DNA from: Ancalomicrobiaceae bacterium
GTDB lineage: Bacteria > Pseudomonadota > Alphaproteobacteria > Rhizobiales > Ancalomicrobiaceae
Direction of reading: 5' to 3'
Assembly (NCBI GenBank): GCA_031291575.1
Contig: JARLIT010000052.1
Coordinates: 1-64,000, forward strand
Length of the DNA: 64,000 nt
Below the pieces are notes generated by a model. The model had not been told where the DNA came from and made no database searches. It was given only the letters and a program-made list of their open reading frames with translations. Position 1 is the first letter of the stretch; each line of letters begins with the position of its first letter. The position numbers and the translations under genes are program-made. This document shows positions 52,186 to 61,762 of this stretch, piece after piece.

Positions 52186-52364
52186 AAGAAAGTGGAGGTC
52201 AGGGCTGAGCGGGCATCCCCTCTGAGGGCGCCGTCGGGACGGGCGGATGGGGAAGGGGCGGGAGGCTTGGGGTGACCGTGGGCGGCATTGCAAACGCTCC
52301 ACCCTCGGACCGTCTGCGGATCCGGGGTGGAGGAGGCCGGAATTGGATCGGGTGCCGCCAGGGG

Positions 52365-53309
52365 TCAGCGCAGGCCGCGGCTGCGGATATTGTCGAGGAG
52401 GACGGCCAGAAGGAGGATCACGCCGCGCACCAGATACTGGTAGAACGCCTGAATATTAAGGAGATTCATGGCGTTCTCGGCAATTCCTAAGATCAGCACG
52501 CCGACGATCACGCCGGTAATCGCCGCACGCCCACCGGCGAGCGACACGCCACCGAGCACGCAGGCCGAGATGGCCGACAGTTCCAGCCCCGTCGCCGCAT
52601 TCGGCTGGCCGGAGGTGATGCGCGAGGCGAGCAGGATGCCGGCAACGCCGCACACCAGGCCCTGCAGCGCGAAGATCCAGATGCGGGTAGCGTCGACGTC
52701 GACGCCGGCGAGCCGGGACGCCTCGGGATTGCCGCCGATGGCCAGCGTATTGCGGCCGAAGACGGTGCGGTTGAGGACAAAGCCGAATATGGCGAACAGG
52801 ATCAGCATCACCCATACCGGTGTCGGCACGCCGAGGGCTTTCGACAGCGCCAGCCGGTAGAAGATGGGATCGTTGATGCCGACGGCGCGGCCGTCGGAAG
52901 ATATGAGTGCCAGCCCGCGCACGATCTGCATCGTGGCGAGCGTGGTGATCAGCGCGTTGATCCTGAGCTTGGCGATGACGACGCCGTTGACGAAGCCGAC
53001 GAAAGCGCCGCAGGCGAGCGCCGCTAAGAGGCCGAGCGGGATCGAGCCCGTCGCGTTCGATGCCATCACCGCCACCATGCCGGCAAATGCCACAATCGAG
53101 CCGACCGACAGGTCGAAGTCGCGCGAGGCAAGGCACAACATCATCGTGCAGGACACGATGCCGATGGTGACCACCGACTGGAACAGGCCCAGCATATTGC
53201 GGTCGGTCAGGAAGTTCGGCACCGTCGCGGAGACGAGCGCGAAGGCGGCGATGAAGATGACGACGAGACCCTGCTCGCCGAGCAGGAGACGTTTCAGAAA
53301 GCCGGCCAT
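52365..53309 (-). CDS. araH: Sugar ABC transporter permease AraH-like
   Basis: RbsC/AraH-type permease, 314 residues, eight to ten TM helices. Motifs: CLASRDFDLSVGSIVAFAG, RINALITTLATMQIVRGLAL and GNPEASRLAGVDV (the EAA-like cytoplasmic loop). It starts MAGFLKRLLLGEQG at 53309, overlapping the araG stop by one base (TGATG). An N-terminal extension within araG is rejected. The specific AraH rather than RbsC call comes from the operon, with AraF-like binding protein and AraG-like ATPase. Confidence 0.88.
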   Translation of the reverse strand: MAGFLKRLLLGEQGLVVIFIAAFALVSATVPNFLTDRNMLGLFQSVVTIGIVSCTMMLCLASRDFDLSVGSIVAFAGMVAVMASNATGSIPLGLLAALACGAFVGFVNGVVIAKLRINALITTLATMQIVRGLALISSDGRAVGINDPIFYRLALSKALGVPTPVWVMLILFAIFGFVLNRTVFGRNTLAIGGNPEASRLAGVDVDATRIWIFALQGLVCGVAGILLASRITSGQPNAATGLELSAISACVLGGVSLAGGRAAITGVIVGVLILGIAENAMNLLNIQAFYQYLVRGVILLLAVLLDNIRSRGLR

Positions 53310-54829
53310 CACGATGCTCTTCTTGTCGGTTCGGTCATTGAACGATCCGGCAGCGCCGCCGCCAGGATCGTATGCTCGTCGAAGTCGGCGCGCTCGAAGC
53401 TCGCGACGATGCGGCCCTCGCACATGACGCTGATCCGGTCAGAGATGCCCATCACCTCGGGCAATTCGCTGGAGACGACGACAATGGCGATCCCGCGCTC
53501 AGCGAGCGAATACAAGAGGTCGTAGATCTCCGCCTTGGCGCCGACGTCGATGCCGCGCGTCGGCTCGTCGACGATCAGCACCCGGATGTCGGATTCGGCC
53601 AGCCAGCGGGCGAGGACCACCTTCTGCTGGTTGCCGCCGGACAGATTGACGACGTCCTGGCGGGCGGACGGGGTGCGGATGCGGAGCGTCTTGATGAACT
53701 TTTCCGCCGTCTCCGTCTCCTTGGCCGGCCGCGTCACGCCGAAGGGTGAGAAGTGGCGCCGCGCCGAGACGACGATGTTCTCGGTCACCGACATGCCCTG
53801 GATGATGCCATCGTATTTGCGGTCCTCCGAACAGAGGACGAGGCCGGCCCGGATCGAGCGCTTTGGATCGCGGCCGGACAAGACGACGCCGTCGATGTCG
53901 ATCCGGCCGCCCCAGCGCTTGTCCGCGCCATAGACGAGCCGCATCAGTTCGCTGCGCCCGGAGCCGACGAGACCGAAGAATCCGTGGATCTCGCCAGCCC
54001 GCGCCGTGAAGCTCGCCGGCTGCGGCAGGTGCTTGCCGCTGATCTGATCAACGACGAGCCGCGGCTTACCCAGCGACCGGCCGCGCCAGCCCCAGATATC
54101 GACGATCGCGCGCCCAACCATCTCGGAGACCAGCATGTCGCGCGTCAGTCCGTCGATCGAGGTATGATGCGCGGCAAGCCGCCCGTCGCGCAGCACCGTG
54201 CAGCCGTCGCAAAGCCGGAAGATCTCGTCGAGACGGTGGGAAATGTAGACGACGACCTTGCCCTGCGCCTTCAGCCGGCCGATCAGGTCGAACAGAACCT
54301 CGCTTTCGCGCGAGGACAAGGACGAGGTCGGCTCGTCGAGGGCAATGACGCGGGCATCCATCATCACCGCCTTGGCGACCTCGATCATCTGGCGTTCGCC
54401 GAGCGAAAGTTGCGAGACCGGGGTCTTCGGATCGACGCTGATGCCAATTTCGCGCAGTTTAGCGCCGACATGCGCGATCATGCCGCGAAAATCGATGACG
54501 CCGGCGCGCGCCGGGAAGCGCCCGAGCGTGAGGTTCTCCGCGACCGTCAGGCTCGCCACCAGCTGCAATTCCTGATGCACGACGACGACCCTGGCGGCAA
54601 AGGCATCGCGGGTCGAGGAGAAATGCTGCACGTCGCCGTCGATGCGGATCTCGCCGTCGTCGGCTTCGGTGTCGCCGGAGAGGATGCGGATCAGCGTCGA
54701 TTTCCCTGCGCCGTTTTCGCCGACGAGGCCGTGGATGGTGCCCTTGGGCACTGAGAAGGAAATGTCATCGAGCGCCCGAACGCCGGGATAGGTCTTGCCG
54801 ATGTGGGAAAACGCCAGGAATTCGTCCAT
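53309..54829 (-). CDS. araG: Sugar ABC transporter double ATPase AraG-like
   Basis: 506 residues, two ABC domains in tandem. Domain 1 (about 5-235) has GENGAGKST, LSLGERQMIEVAKAVM and VIALDEPTSSL. Domain 2 (about 260-495) has the usual degenerate P-loop (GLVGSGRSE) but an intact LSGGNQQKVVLARWL and VLIVDEPTRGID. It imports a monosaccharide, probably L-arabinose or a related pentose/galactose, with AraH and AraF. The gap from araF (75 bases) carries a strong hairpin. Confidence 0.9.
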   Translation of the reverse strand: MDEFLAFSHIGKTYPGVRALDDISFSVPKGTIHGLVGENGAGKSTLIRILSGDTEADDGEIRIDGDVQHFSSTRDAFAARVVVVHQELQLVASLTVAENLTLGRFPARAGVIDFRGMIAHVGAKLREIGISVDPKTPVSQLSLGERQMIEVAKAVMMDARVIALDEPTSSLSSRESEVLFDLIGRLKAQGKVVVYISHRLDEIFRLCDGCTVLRDGRLAAHHTSIDGLTRDMLVSEMVGRAIVDIWGWRGRSLGKPRLVVDQISGKHLPQPASFTARAGEIHGFFGLVGSGRSELMRLVYGADKRWGGRIDIDGVVLSGRDPKRSIRAGLVLCSEDRKYDGIIQGMSVTENIVVSARRHFSPFGVTRPAKETETAEKFIKTLRIRTPSARQDVVNLSGGNQQKVVLARWLAESDIRVLIVDEPTRGIDVGAKAEIYDLLYSLAERGIAIVVVSSELPEVMGISDRISVMCEGRIVASFERADFDEHTILAAALPDRSMTEPTRRAS

Positions 54830-54855
54830 CTCGCGCGGACCCTTGGGGGAAAGGG

Positions 54856-54883
54856 CCGGCGCCGGACCCGAGCCCGGCGCCGG
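54856..54883 (-). promoter_or_regulatory. Hairpin in araF-araG gap
   Basis: Two copies of the self-complementary CCGGCGCCGG (54856-54865 and 54874-54883) separated by 8 bases form a strong stem after the binding-protein gene. It probably stabilises araF mRNA or partially terminates, so that receptor exceeds ATPase and permease. Confidence 0.6.
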
Positions 54884-54904
54884 TCAGGTTGCTTGGGAGA
54901 GATC

Positions 54905-55891
54905 TTACTCGATGCCGAGGCTCTTGCGGACTGCAACATAGTCCGTGCGAAGCGCCAACTGGCCAGCGGTCAGCGTCAGCTTCGGCGGCTCCTTGGCGTT
55001 GGCGATCCAGTCGTACATCAGCAGCGCGGTCTCGTAGCCGTGCCGCTTCGGCGAGATGATGACGGTGCCGAAGAAGCCGGTTGCCGTCGGCTTCTTGAAC
55101 TCGTTGATCGCCGATTCCGCTCCGCCGATGCCGACGCCGATGATGCTGTTAGTCGGGATGCCAACGGATTCCGAGGCCCGGACAGCGCCGAGCACTGCCT
55201 CGTCGTTGAGGCCGAAGGTGACCCAATGCTTGACGTCAGCGTGCTTGTTGAGGACGACGGTCGCAGCGTTGAGGGCAGCTTCCGTGTCGGTCTTGGCTTG
55301 CGGCGCATCGAAGATGTTGGCAACCGGCAGACCGGCGGCCTTCAGCGATGCGATGGCGCCTTCGACGCGATCGACCGCGGTCGGCAGCGCGTCATAGGAG
55401 ATGCGGGCCGCTCCAACGGTCTTCCAGTCCCAGCCGCGGTTCTTGACTTCGGCTGCGAGAGCTGCGCCGACCGCTTCGCCGATCTTGGCAGCGGAAATGC
55501 CCATGTGCGGCACGGCCTCGATCGGCTTGCCGTCAGCGCCGACGAGGCGATCGTCGACCGTCATCAATTTCAGATTGTTGGCAGCCGCCTTGGCGACGAT
55601 GCCCGGTCCGAGCTTGACGTCGGGGGTGCAGATGATGAAGCCCTGGGCTCCCTGCGCGCCGAGATTGTCGATTGCGGAGAGCACCTTCTCGCCGTCCTCG
55701 GCGCCGATCTTGACGAGGGTGAAACCCTTCTCCTTGGCGGCGACCTCGGCGAATTTCCACTCGTCCTGGAACCAGGGTTCCTCAGGCTGCTTGACGATGA
55801 AACCGATCTTGATGTCGGCGGCTTGCGCCGCGGTGACGAAAGCCTGGAACGCCAGACCGGCGATCGCCAGGCCCTTCAGAATGCGGATCAT
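54905..55891 (-). CDS. araF: Sugar ABC transporter binding protein AraF-like
   Basis: Periplasmic receptor, 328 residues (E. coli AraF 329). Signal peptide 1-24 (cleavage TAAQA-ADIK). The mature protein has KIGFIVKQPEEPWFQDEWKFAE, which is the arabinose-binding-protein signature (Lys-Glu-Trp-Phe ligand wall), and TVDDRLVGADGK with ligand-contact residues. The sequence pattern is much closer to AraF than to RbsB or MglB, so L-arabinose (or D-galactose/D-fucose as secondary ligands) is likely. The ATG at 55891 follows GAGGAGG. Confidence 0.9.
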   Translation of the reverse strand: MIRILKGLAIAGLAFQAFVTAAQAADIKIGFIVKQPEEPWFQDEWKFAEVAAKEKGFTLVKIGAEDGEKVLSAIDNLGAQGAQGFIICTPDVKLGPGIVAKAAANNLKLMTVDDRLVGADGKPIEAVPHMGISAAKIGEAVGAALAAEVKNRGWDWKTVGAARISYDALPTAVDRVEGAIASLKAAGLPVANIFDAPQAKTDTEAALNAATVVLNKHADVKHWVTFGLNDEAVLGAVRASESVGIPTNSIIGVGIGGAESAINEFKKPTATGFFGTVIISPKRHGYETALLMYDWIANAKEPPKLTLTAGQLALRTDYVAVRKSLGIE

Positions 55892-56398
55892 GATTTCCTC
55901 CTCGGTCGTTTTGTTGTCCGATCGTCTTCCAACCCCGCCGTTGACGGGCGGCAAACCTCAAGTGGAACGTGGGCGGCAGATCGCCGGGCGGGTCCGCCAG
56001 CCCGATCCCTGCCGCAGGTGCCAGCCGCGGACGCCGGCCGGTGCGCATGTCCCGGTCAGACGGGATCGTCTGCCGATCAGGGATATGCCCCGGATACAAT
56101 GGCTTGAGCGTGTTCCACCGCTCGGATCGCATCGATCCGGACGGAACGCTCTCTCCGCGACGGACGCTTCACGGGACGGAACGATCGCCTACCATTCGAA
56201 ATCGACCGTCCTCAGGATGCGAGGATAGGGGCAAGCCGCTAGGCCCGGAATGGCCTCAACCATCATTCCCATGGACGAAACTCTGATTATGACTGCACGC
56301 GAACGGGTGCAGCGCGGCAATCGCCGAATTGGTCGGGAACGACGCCGCCGAGCCGGAACGGCGGCTCGCCGGCTGCAATGCACGGCTCAAGGGCGGGA
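55892..56398. other. Intergenic, araFGH upstream region, 507 bp
   Basis: The araFGH promoter must lie here. One inverted repeat, CGGATCG-CAT-CGATCCG at 56123-56139, is a candidate operator (perhaps for the AraC protein at 60869). No convincing gene was seen. Confidence 0.45.
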
Positions 56399-57286
56399 TC
56401 AGCGCAGGATCTCGAACCGGATCGACCCGGCCAGTGTCTGGTCTCGGTCAAGCGGCACCAGCCCGCCGAGGTCGGGCAGGCGGAACGCTGCCGGCGAATG
56501 GCTCATCGGCTCGAAGCAGAACCAGTCGCCGGCTCCTGTCGGATCGAAGCGGGCATCCGGCCGGAACAGCTGATAGCGGCCAAACAGCGCATCGGCAGCG
56601 ATCCCGACGCCAAAGCCGCGCTCCGGCCAGCGGATTTTGGCAGACCCGCTCCAGCCCTCGAAGCCGTTGTTGATCCAGCGCTCCGGCAGGGTCTTCGGGC
56701 GGCAGAAGTCGAGTTCGTCCGGCAGTCCGGCCCGCTCCGTCGGCAGATAGCCGGGCCCCTCGAGCCAATAGCCGGCGGCGGGTGCCAGAAGCGTCGTGGC
56801 GGCCGTCAGCGGGAAATAGCCATGCAGCCCCAGCCCGAACGGCAGACGCCGACCGCGATTGGTAACCGAGAGCGCCACGACGATCTTATCGGCCTCGACC
56901 GAGACGATCTGATGCGCCTCATAGGCGTAAGGGCTGGCGGCCGACGCGGCGACGGAAAGCGCCAGATCGACGAAACGCGGCGACACCGCGGCCACCGTCC
57001 AGTCGGCGAGCCAGCCGTCGCCATGCAGGCGGCAGGGATCAGCGGTGTTCGGTGCCAGCCGAAATTCCTGGTCTTCAAATGCAAAACGGTTGCCGGCCAA
57101 CCGATTGCCGAAGGGGACGAGCGGAAAGCATCCGGCGGCCGTCGCTGTGACCGCTGCCTCCGGTCCGGCCGGCCGTAACACCGGCAGTCGGCGGCCGGCC
57201 ACGAGCCAATCGCAGGCGAGGATCGCGGCGAACCGAGTCGAGACGGTGACCTCGAGATCTCCAGCGCCAATGCGGATTTCGGGCAT
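56399..57286 (-). CDS. Aldose 1-epimerase family protein
   Basis: 295 residues, galactose-mutarotase-like beta-sandwich. Recognisable pieces: PLVPFGNRLAGNRFAFEDQEF (N-terminal Asn-Arg substrate region), RLHGDGWLADW (His of the catalytic pair), LPFGLGLHGYFPL (second His) and a C-terminal WFCFEPMSHSPAAF with the catalytic-type Glu. It interconverts sugar anomers, here presumably of an arabinose- or galactose-type sugar released nearby. The ATG at 57286 has GAGG in front; ATG 57301 is also possible. It is 63 bases downstream of the DUF5107 gene, same strand and probable operon. Confidence 0.85.
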   Translation of the reverse strand: MPEIRIGAGDLEVTVSTRFAAILACDWLVAGRRLPVLRPAGPEAAVTATAAGCFPLVPFGNRLAGNRFAFEDQEFRLAPNTADPCRLHGDGWLADWTVAAVSPRFVDLALSVAASAASPYAYEAHQIVSVEADKIVVALSVTNRGRRLPFGLGLHGYFPLTAATTLLAPAAGYWLEGPGYLPTERAGLPDELDFCRPKTLPERWINNGFEGWSGSAKIRWPERGFGVGIAADALFGRYQLFRPDARFDPTGAGDWFCFEPMSHSPAAFRLPDLGGLVPLDRDQTLAGSIRFEILR

Positions 57287-57349
57287 ACGGCACCTCGTCA
57301 TCTCTGCCGGGCGGGCGCGATCGGGCGCCCGGCGGCAATGGCATTCCGC

Positions 57350-60300
57350 TTAAGGAGCTGCGCCGCCGATGTCAGCGAGAAGCTCGGCTGCCAGCGCGTG
57401 GCTCGGATCCTTCTCCAGCACGCCAACGAGCTGTTGGCGCGCCGCCATCGGATCGCCCGCGGCAATCGCGGCCTCGGCGAGCATGATGTCGGCGGCGATC
57501 GTCTGGCGCAACTGCGGGTCATCCTCGAACAGCAGCATGGTCGGCAGCGAGGTGGCGAAATAGTCGATCTTCGCCGGCGTCTCCTTCAGCGCCTCGGCAT
57601 AGGATTTCAAATCGCCGATCAACCGGTCGGCGGCCTCGGTCCGCCCGAGCCGGCGCATCGCCAGCGCCGAAAAGTAGGTCTTGTCGGAGAAGGCACGTAC
57701 CTCCATGCCGAGGAAGTCGCCGGCGAAATCGGCTGCCCGCGCCCAGTGGCGGCTGGCGGCCGCCGTGTCGCCGGCAGCCGAACACGCTTCGCCCAACCAG
57801 TAGTGGACGTCGCTCTGATTGGCGAGGAGATGCCGGGCTTCGCCGAGGGAGTGGGGTGCCGAGAGTGCGGTCTCGAGGAGCCGGCGTGCCGTCGCGGCAT
57901 TGCCCGCCTGGAGTGCCCGCCGCCCGAGGATCGAATGGGTTCTGACCCATTGATCGAGCGCCAGCCCTTCGCCGCCCTCCCAAGGCTGGAAGCGTCGGCC
58001 GGCAAGAAGCTCTGCCGCCTCGCCGGAGCGTCCAAGCCGGTTGAAGAGGGCCGACAGTTCGATGGTGAGGTCGTCCCGCCGGTCGACCAGATCACGGCGG
58101 CGCTCCAATTCGGCGAGCCGGATGCCGGGAGTCCGGCCGACCCGCTTCCACAATTGGTCGCGCTCGTAGAAGACGCGGCCGTCGTCAGGGGCTGCCTGAT
58201 GCGCCCGTTCGTAGCAGGCAAGCGCGCGCTCCGGATCGGCCAGCACGTTGAAGAAACCGATGCCGAGGTTGCGCCAGGCGATCGAGAATGTCGGATCGAG
58301 TTCGACCGCGCGCTGCCACAGGCTGATGGCCTCGACGTGACGGCGTCGGTCGTAATAGAGATTACCAAGATAATATAATGAGTTGGAGTCGTTTATTCGA
58401 GTCTCGATGGCCGCTTCCAGCGCGATCGCATCCTCGATGCGGCTGGGGAAGCAATAGTCGCTCGGGGCTCTCGCCGCCGCGTCGCGCAGGCGCTGTGCCT
58501 CGACCGTGGCGCCGAGGCCGTCGGCGATGAGGGCGGCATGGTAGAGCGGCATCGGCTCTGCCGCCGCGCCGTTCACTTCGGCATAGGTGCTGAGGACGTC
58601 GAGCGCGGTCTGCCGCTCGCCGGCGCGGGCGTAGTCGAGGGCGAGATCGAGGGCGAGCTGCGCGTCGGTGGCAACCGGTCGGCCCGCCAGATGCCGTGCC
58701 CAGGCATCGAGCGGATCGAGCGCCAGCGTTGCGGCGAGCCGCGTGGTCGCTTCCGTCCCCCGACCGAGATGTCTCAGGCAGATCACCTCGATGTCGCGAG
58801 CCCGCAGGTTGTCGGCGTCGCGCCGGAGCGCGGCACGGATATGGTCGAGCGCCTTGGCATGATCGCCGCGCGCGGCGTCGATCTCGCCGAGCGCCAGCCT
58901 GGCGGGACCGACCCAGGCGGCATTCCAGCAGGCCTTGTAGAAGGCATCATAGGCCTCCTCGATGCGGCCGACGTACCTGAGCACCAGCCCAAGGCCATAG
59001 AAGGCCTCGCCGTCATAAGGGTTCGGATTGCGCCGGGTCAGTCGCTCGATGGCGCGGCGGAAACAGGCCTCCGCGGCAGCGAATTCCACCCGTCTGAGGT
59101 GCCATTTGCCCATGGCGACGTTACAGCGGATGTCGAGGGGATCGCGGCGGAGCGCCTCGCGCCAATAGGCGTCGGGCGCGCGGGTGGCGTGCCGGTATTG
59201 ATCGAGATGCACGCCGGTGATCCACAGTTCGTCGGCGCTCGCGATGTCTTCGGGCGGTGGCGGTTCGTCGGCTGGCTCGATCGGTTCGGCGTCGCGAGCC
59301 GTCTCCGGGCGATGGGCGGCGAGTTCGCGGCCCGCGCCGTCGCGCACGGTCACGCTGAGGCTCTCGGCATCGGTGCCGTCGGGAAGCGCAACAGTCTCGA
59401 TCACCGGCTCGGCAGGATCGAGGTCGCGCTGCCAGGTCACCAGGATCCTGCCGGCTGCAGCAACTTCGATCTCGGCGCCCACCTGGGCCTCGACCACCTG
59501 CACGCCAATCCGCGCGCGATCGTTGCGGACGCCGACACTGATTGCGGCTTGGGTCGTCGCTGCCGTCGCCGGGCCGATGCGGCGCAGCGGATACCAGTGT
59601 TGGCTGAACGTCTTGGTCTCGCCCGGCGCCAGGAACGAGAAGTCCGGCTGGTTGTCGGTGAAGGCCCCGGCCATGATCTCGATGTAGGGGTGATAGACAC
59701 CGGCCTCGTCCGGATCGGTCAAATTGCGGTCCCAGGCGTAGCCGAAGTCGTGATTGCCCCAGGTCCACTGCTTCTTGCCCGGCGCGATGTGATGGTCGGC
59801 AATATGGACGATTCCGGCCTCAAGGCCGTGGTCATAGCCGCCGAAGAAATCGCCGCGGCTGCCGACGCACATGTAGCTGGTCGGCACCGGGATATTGGCG
59901 TACCAGCGCAGATCGTTGGCGGCATAGTCGCCCGGCGGCACGAATTGCGCCGGCACTTCGTCTGCCGGCACACCGTCGCGGCCGCGCCGTGCATAGTCGA
60001 CGCCGTAGTAGCGGTCGGCACAGTGGGGAAAAGCGCTGGTCGCCCGCTTGGCGTGATCGGCGATGGTGGTGACGTCGCCGGGGAAGAAGCTCTGGTAGCG
60101 CTCGTTGACGTCGGTCGCCACATTGGCCCACCACAGGAACGTCTGCGGCAGGTCGGTGCGGTTGTAGAGGCGGACGCGAAGTTCGACCGCTGCCCGACCG
60201 GGCTTCAGCCTGATGCCGTGCATGCCCTTCATCCGGTTCATCGGTTCGTGCTCCGACAGCCAGACCGTGCGGCTGCCGTCGGCCTCCTCCTCGATCGCCA

Positions 60301-60736
60301 CTTCGACTGGCATGTAGGTCGAGGGGCGGTGATGCTGCGGCCAGTTGAACTCGATGCCGCCGGACACCCACGGACCCGCGAGCCCGACCAGCGCCGGCTT
60401 GATCACCGGATTGCGGTAGACGAGGTCATAGCCGTTGAGCTTGTCGAGGATCGCGTAGATGCGGCCGCCGAGTTCGGGAAGGATGACGACGCGGAGGAAC
60501 TCGTTTTCGATATGGACGGCCGACCAGGCCCGCAGCACCGGCGTCTCGGCGATCCGGTCGATGAAGGGGAGGGGATAGACCCGGCCGCTCGATCCCTGGA
60601 ACACGCGCTTTTCCAGAAACATCGGATTGAGATCGGCCGGCGCCGGTTCGTAGGTCGGCAGCGTCAGCGGCGCGAACCAAGCCTTGACCGGCCCGTCAAC
60701 GGTCGCCGGGGGCTCGGGGAGGGCAGCGCGGGTCAT
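57350..60736 (-). CDS. DUF5107 domain protein with TPR C-terminus
   Basis: 1128 residues, no signal peptide. Residues about 40-345 match DUF5107, a beta-rich carbohydrate-associated domain (VVILPELGGRIYAILDK, GGIEFNWPQHHRPSTYMPV, ADRYYGVDYARRG). Residues about 350-500 continue a beta-sandwich. From about 520 to the end lie a dozen or more TPR-like helical repeats (YLGNLYYDRRRHVEAISLWQ, YERAHQAAP). Family members sit in glycoside-utilisation loci. The aldose-epimerase-like fold and the neighbouring mutarotase, AraFGH and AraC regulator suggest processing of an arabinose/galactose-containing saccharide. The precise reaction is not known to me. The start at 60736 follows GGAG. It is divergent from the AraC gene. 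Confidence 0.8.
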   Translation of the reverse strand: MTRAALPEPPATVDGPVKAWFAPLTLPTYEPAPADLNPMFLEKRVFQGSSGRVYPLPFIDRIAETPVLRAWSAVHIENEFLRVVILPELGGRIYAILDKLNGYDLVYRNPVIKPALVGLAGPWVSGGIEFNWPQHHRPSTYMPVEVAIEEEADGSRTVWLSEHEPMNRMKGMHGIRLKPGRAAVELRVRLYNRTDLPQTFLWWANVATDVNERYQSFFPGDVTTIADHAKRATSAFPHCADRYYGVDYARRGRDGVPADEVPAQFVPPGDYAANDLRWYANIPVPTSYMCVGSRGDFFGGYDHGLEAGIVHIADHHIAPGKKQWTWGNHDFGYAWDRNLTDPDEAGVYHPYIEIMAGAFTDNQPDFSFLAPGETKTFSQHWYPLRRIGPATAATTQAAISVGVRNDRARIGVQVVEAQVGAEIEVAAAGRILVTWQRDLDPAEPVIETVALPDGTDAESLSVTVRDGAGRELAAHRPETARDAEPIEPADEPPPPEDIASADELWITGVHLDQYRHATRAPDAYWREALRRDPLDIRCNVAMGKWHLRRVEFAAAEACFRRAIERLTRRNPNPYDGEAFYGLGLVLRYVGRIEEAYDAFYKACWNAAWVGPARLALGEIDAARGDHAKALDHIRAALRRDADNLRARDIEVICLRHLGRGTEATTRLAATLALDPLDAWARHLAGRPVATDAQLALDLALDYARAGERQTALDVLSTYAEVNGAAAEPMPLYHAALIADGLGATVEAQRLRDAAARAPSDYCFPSRIEDAIALEAAIETRINDSNSLYYLGNLYYDRRRHVEAISLWQRAVELDPTFSIAWRNLGIGFFNVLADPERALACYERAHQAAPDDGRVFYERDQLWKRVGRTPGIRLAELERRRDLVDRRDDLTIELSALFNRLGRSGEAAELLAGRRFQPWEGGEGLALDQWVRTHSILGRRALQAGNAATARRLLETALSAPHSLGEARHLLANQSDVHYWLGEACSAAGDTAAASRHWARAADFAGDFLGMEVRAFSDKTYFSALAMRRLGRTEAADRLIGDLKSYAEALKETPAKIDYFATSLPTMLLFEDDPQLRQTIAADIMLAEAAIAAGDPMAARQQLVGVLEKDPSHALAAELLADIGGAAP

Positions 60737-60868
60737 GTCGGTCTCCTGCCGGTCGGCCCTTGCGTACGGGGCTCTCGCATTGCCGGTGACGCTACCCGCC
60801 GGACCCGGGCAGCGGAATAGCTGGAACGATGGACATCATAGACGATCCTCTGGTAATTTGAGGTTGCG

Positions 60869-61762
60869 ATGAACGATCAAGACCCCAGGATCAAAGAAGG
60901 TTTTCCCGGCCAGCGTTCGGTCGTGCTGCCGCGCCCGGTGGTGGCGGCATGGCTCGACAGCGATCCCTTATGGGGCCTGTTGCCGAGCGACGTCGGCTAT
61001 TATCCCCGCGCGCAATGGCATTTCGTCGCCCGTCCGGAAGGTATTGCGCAGGCGGTGATGATCTATTGTACCGATGGCGAGGGCTGGGCCCGCTTCGGCG
61101 AGACTTTGGTGCGCGTCCGCCCTGGCCAGATCCTGATAACGCCGCCGGACGTCGGCCATAGCTACGGCGCGCACGAATCGATGCCATGGACGATCTACTG
61201 GGTTCATCTGGCCGGGCCGAAGGTGGCGACGCTCACCCGACTGTTCGAACTCGAGGCCGGCGCGACGGTGCTCACTCCCGGCCGCGACCCGGCGATCCCG
61301 CCGATGTTCGAGCGGATCATGGCGATCCTCGGCGCCGGCTATACGCCGGACAATCTCCTCTCCGCCTCGATGACACTCGGTCAGTTGGTGACCCATCTCG
61401 TCGTTACGCGCCATCGGGATACGCATGAGGACGACAATCTCGACGTCCGCATCGGTCGGGTCATCGAGACCATGCAGGCCAACCTGGCCAAGGCGCTGCG
61501 GGTTACCGATCTCGCCGCCGCGGCGAACCTGTCGCCGTCGCATTTCTCGGCCATATTCAAGAAGCGCACCGGCTTTTCCAGCCTCGACTTCTTTACTCGG
61601 CTGAAGATGCAGCGCGCCTGCTTCCTGCTCGACACGACGGAGAAGTCGATCAAGGCGGTCGCCGCCGAACTCGGCTTCGACGATCCCCTGTATTTCTCGC
61701 GCTGCTTCCGGCGGGTGCACGAGTGTTCGCCGCTGCAGTACCGCGCCATCCGCAAGGGCTGA
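60869..61762 (+). CDS. AraC-family transcriptional regulator
   Basis: 297 residues. N-terminal cupin-like arabinose-binding fold (about 20-160; ARFGETLVRVRPGQILITPPDVGHSYGAHESMPWTIYWVHL in parts, a typical AraC sugar-binding face). C-terminal double HTH (about 195-297) with KALRVTDLAAAANLSPSHFS, FTRLKMQRACFLLDTTEKSIKAVAAELGF (in parts) and DDPLYFSRCFRRVHECSPLQYR. It is transcribed away from the DUF5107 gene with 132 bases between, which must contain both promoters. Likely a sugar-responsive activator of the DUF5107-epimerase operon and perhaps araFGH. Confidence 0.92.
   Translation: MNDQDPRIKEGFPGQRSVVLPRPVVAAWLDSDPLWGLLPSDVGYYPRAQWHFVARPEGIAQAVMIYCTDGEGWARFGETLVRVRPGQILITPPDVGHSYGAHESMPWTIYWVHLAGPKVATLTRLFELEAGATVLTPGRDPAIPPMFERIMAILGAGYTPDNLLSASMTLGQLVTHLVVTRHRDTHEDDNLDVRIGRVIETMQANLAKALRVTDLAAAANLSPSHFSAIFKKRTGFSSLDFFTRLKMQRACFLLDTTEKSIKAVAAELGFDDPLYFSRCFRRVHECSPLQYRAIRKG

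Noticed and set aside
58538-60820. 760-codon open frame antisense to the DUF5107 gene
   Set aside because: It is a shadow caused by high GC; its composition is rich in Arg/Gly/Val/Asp with no domain, while the opposite strand has clear DUF5107 and TPR features.
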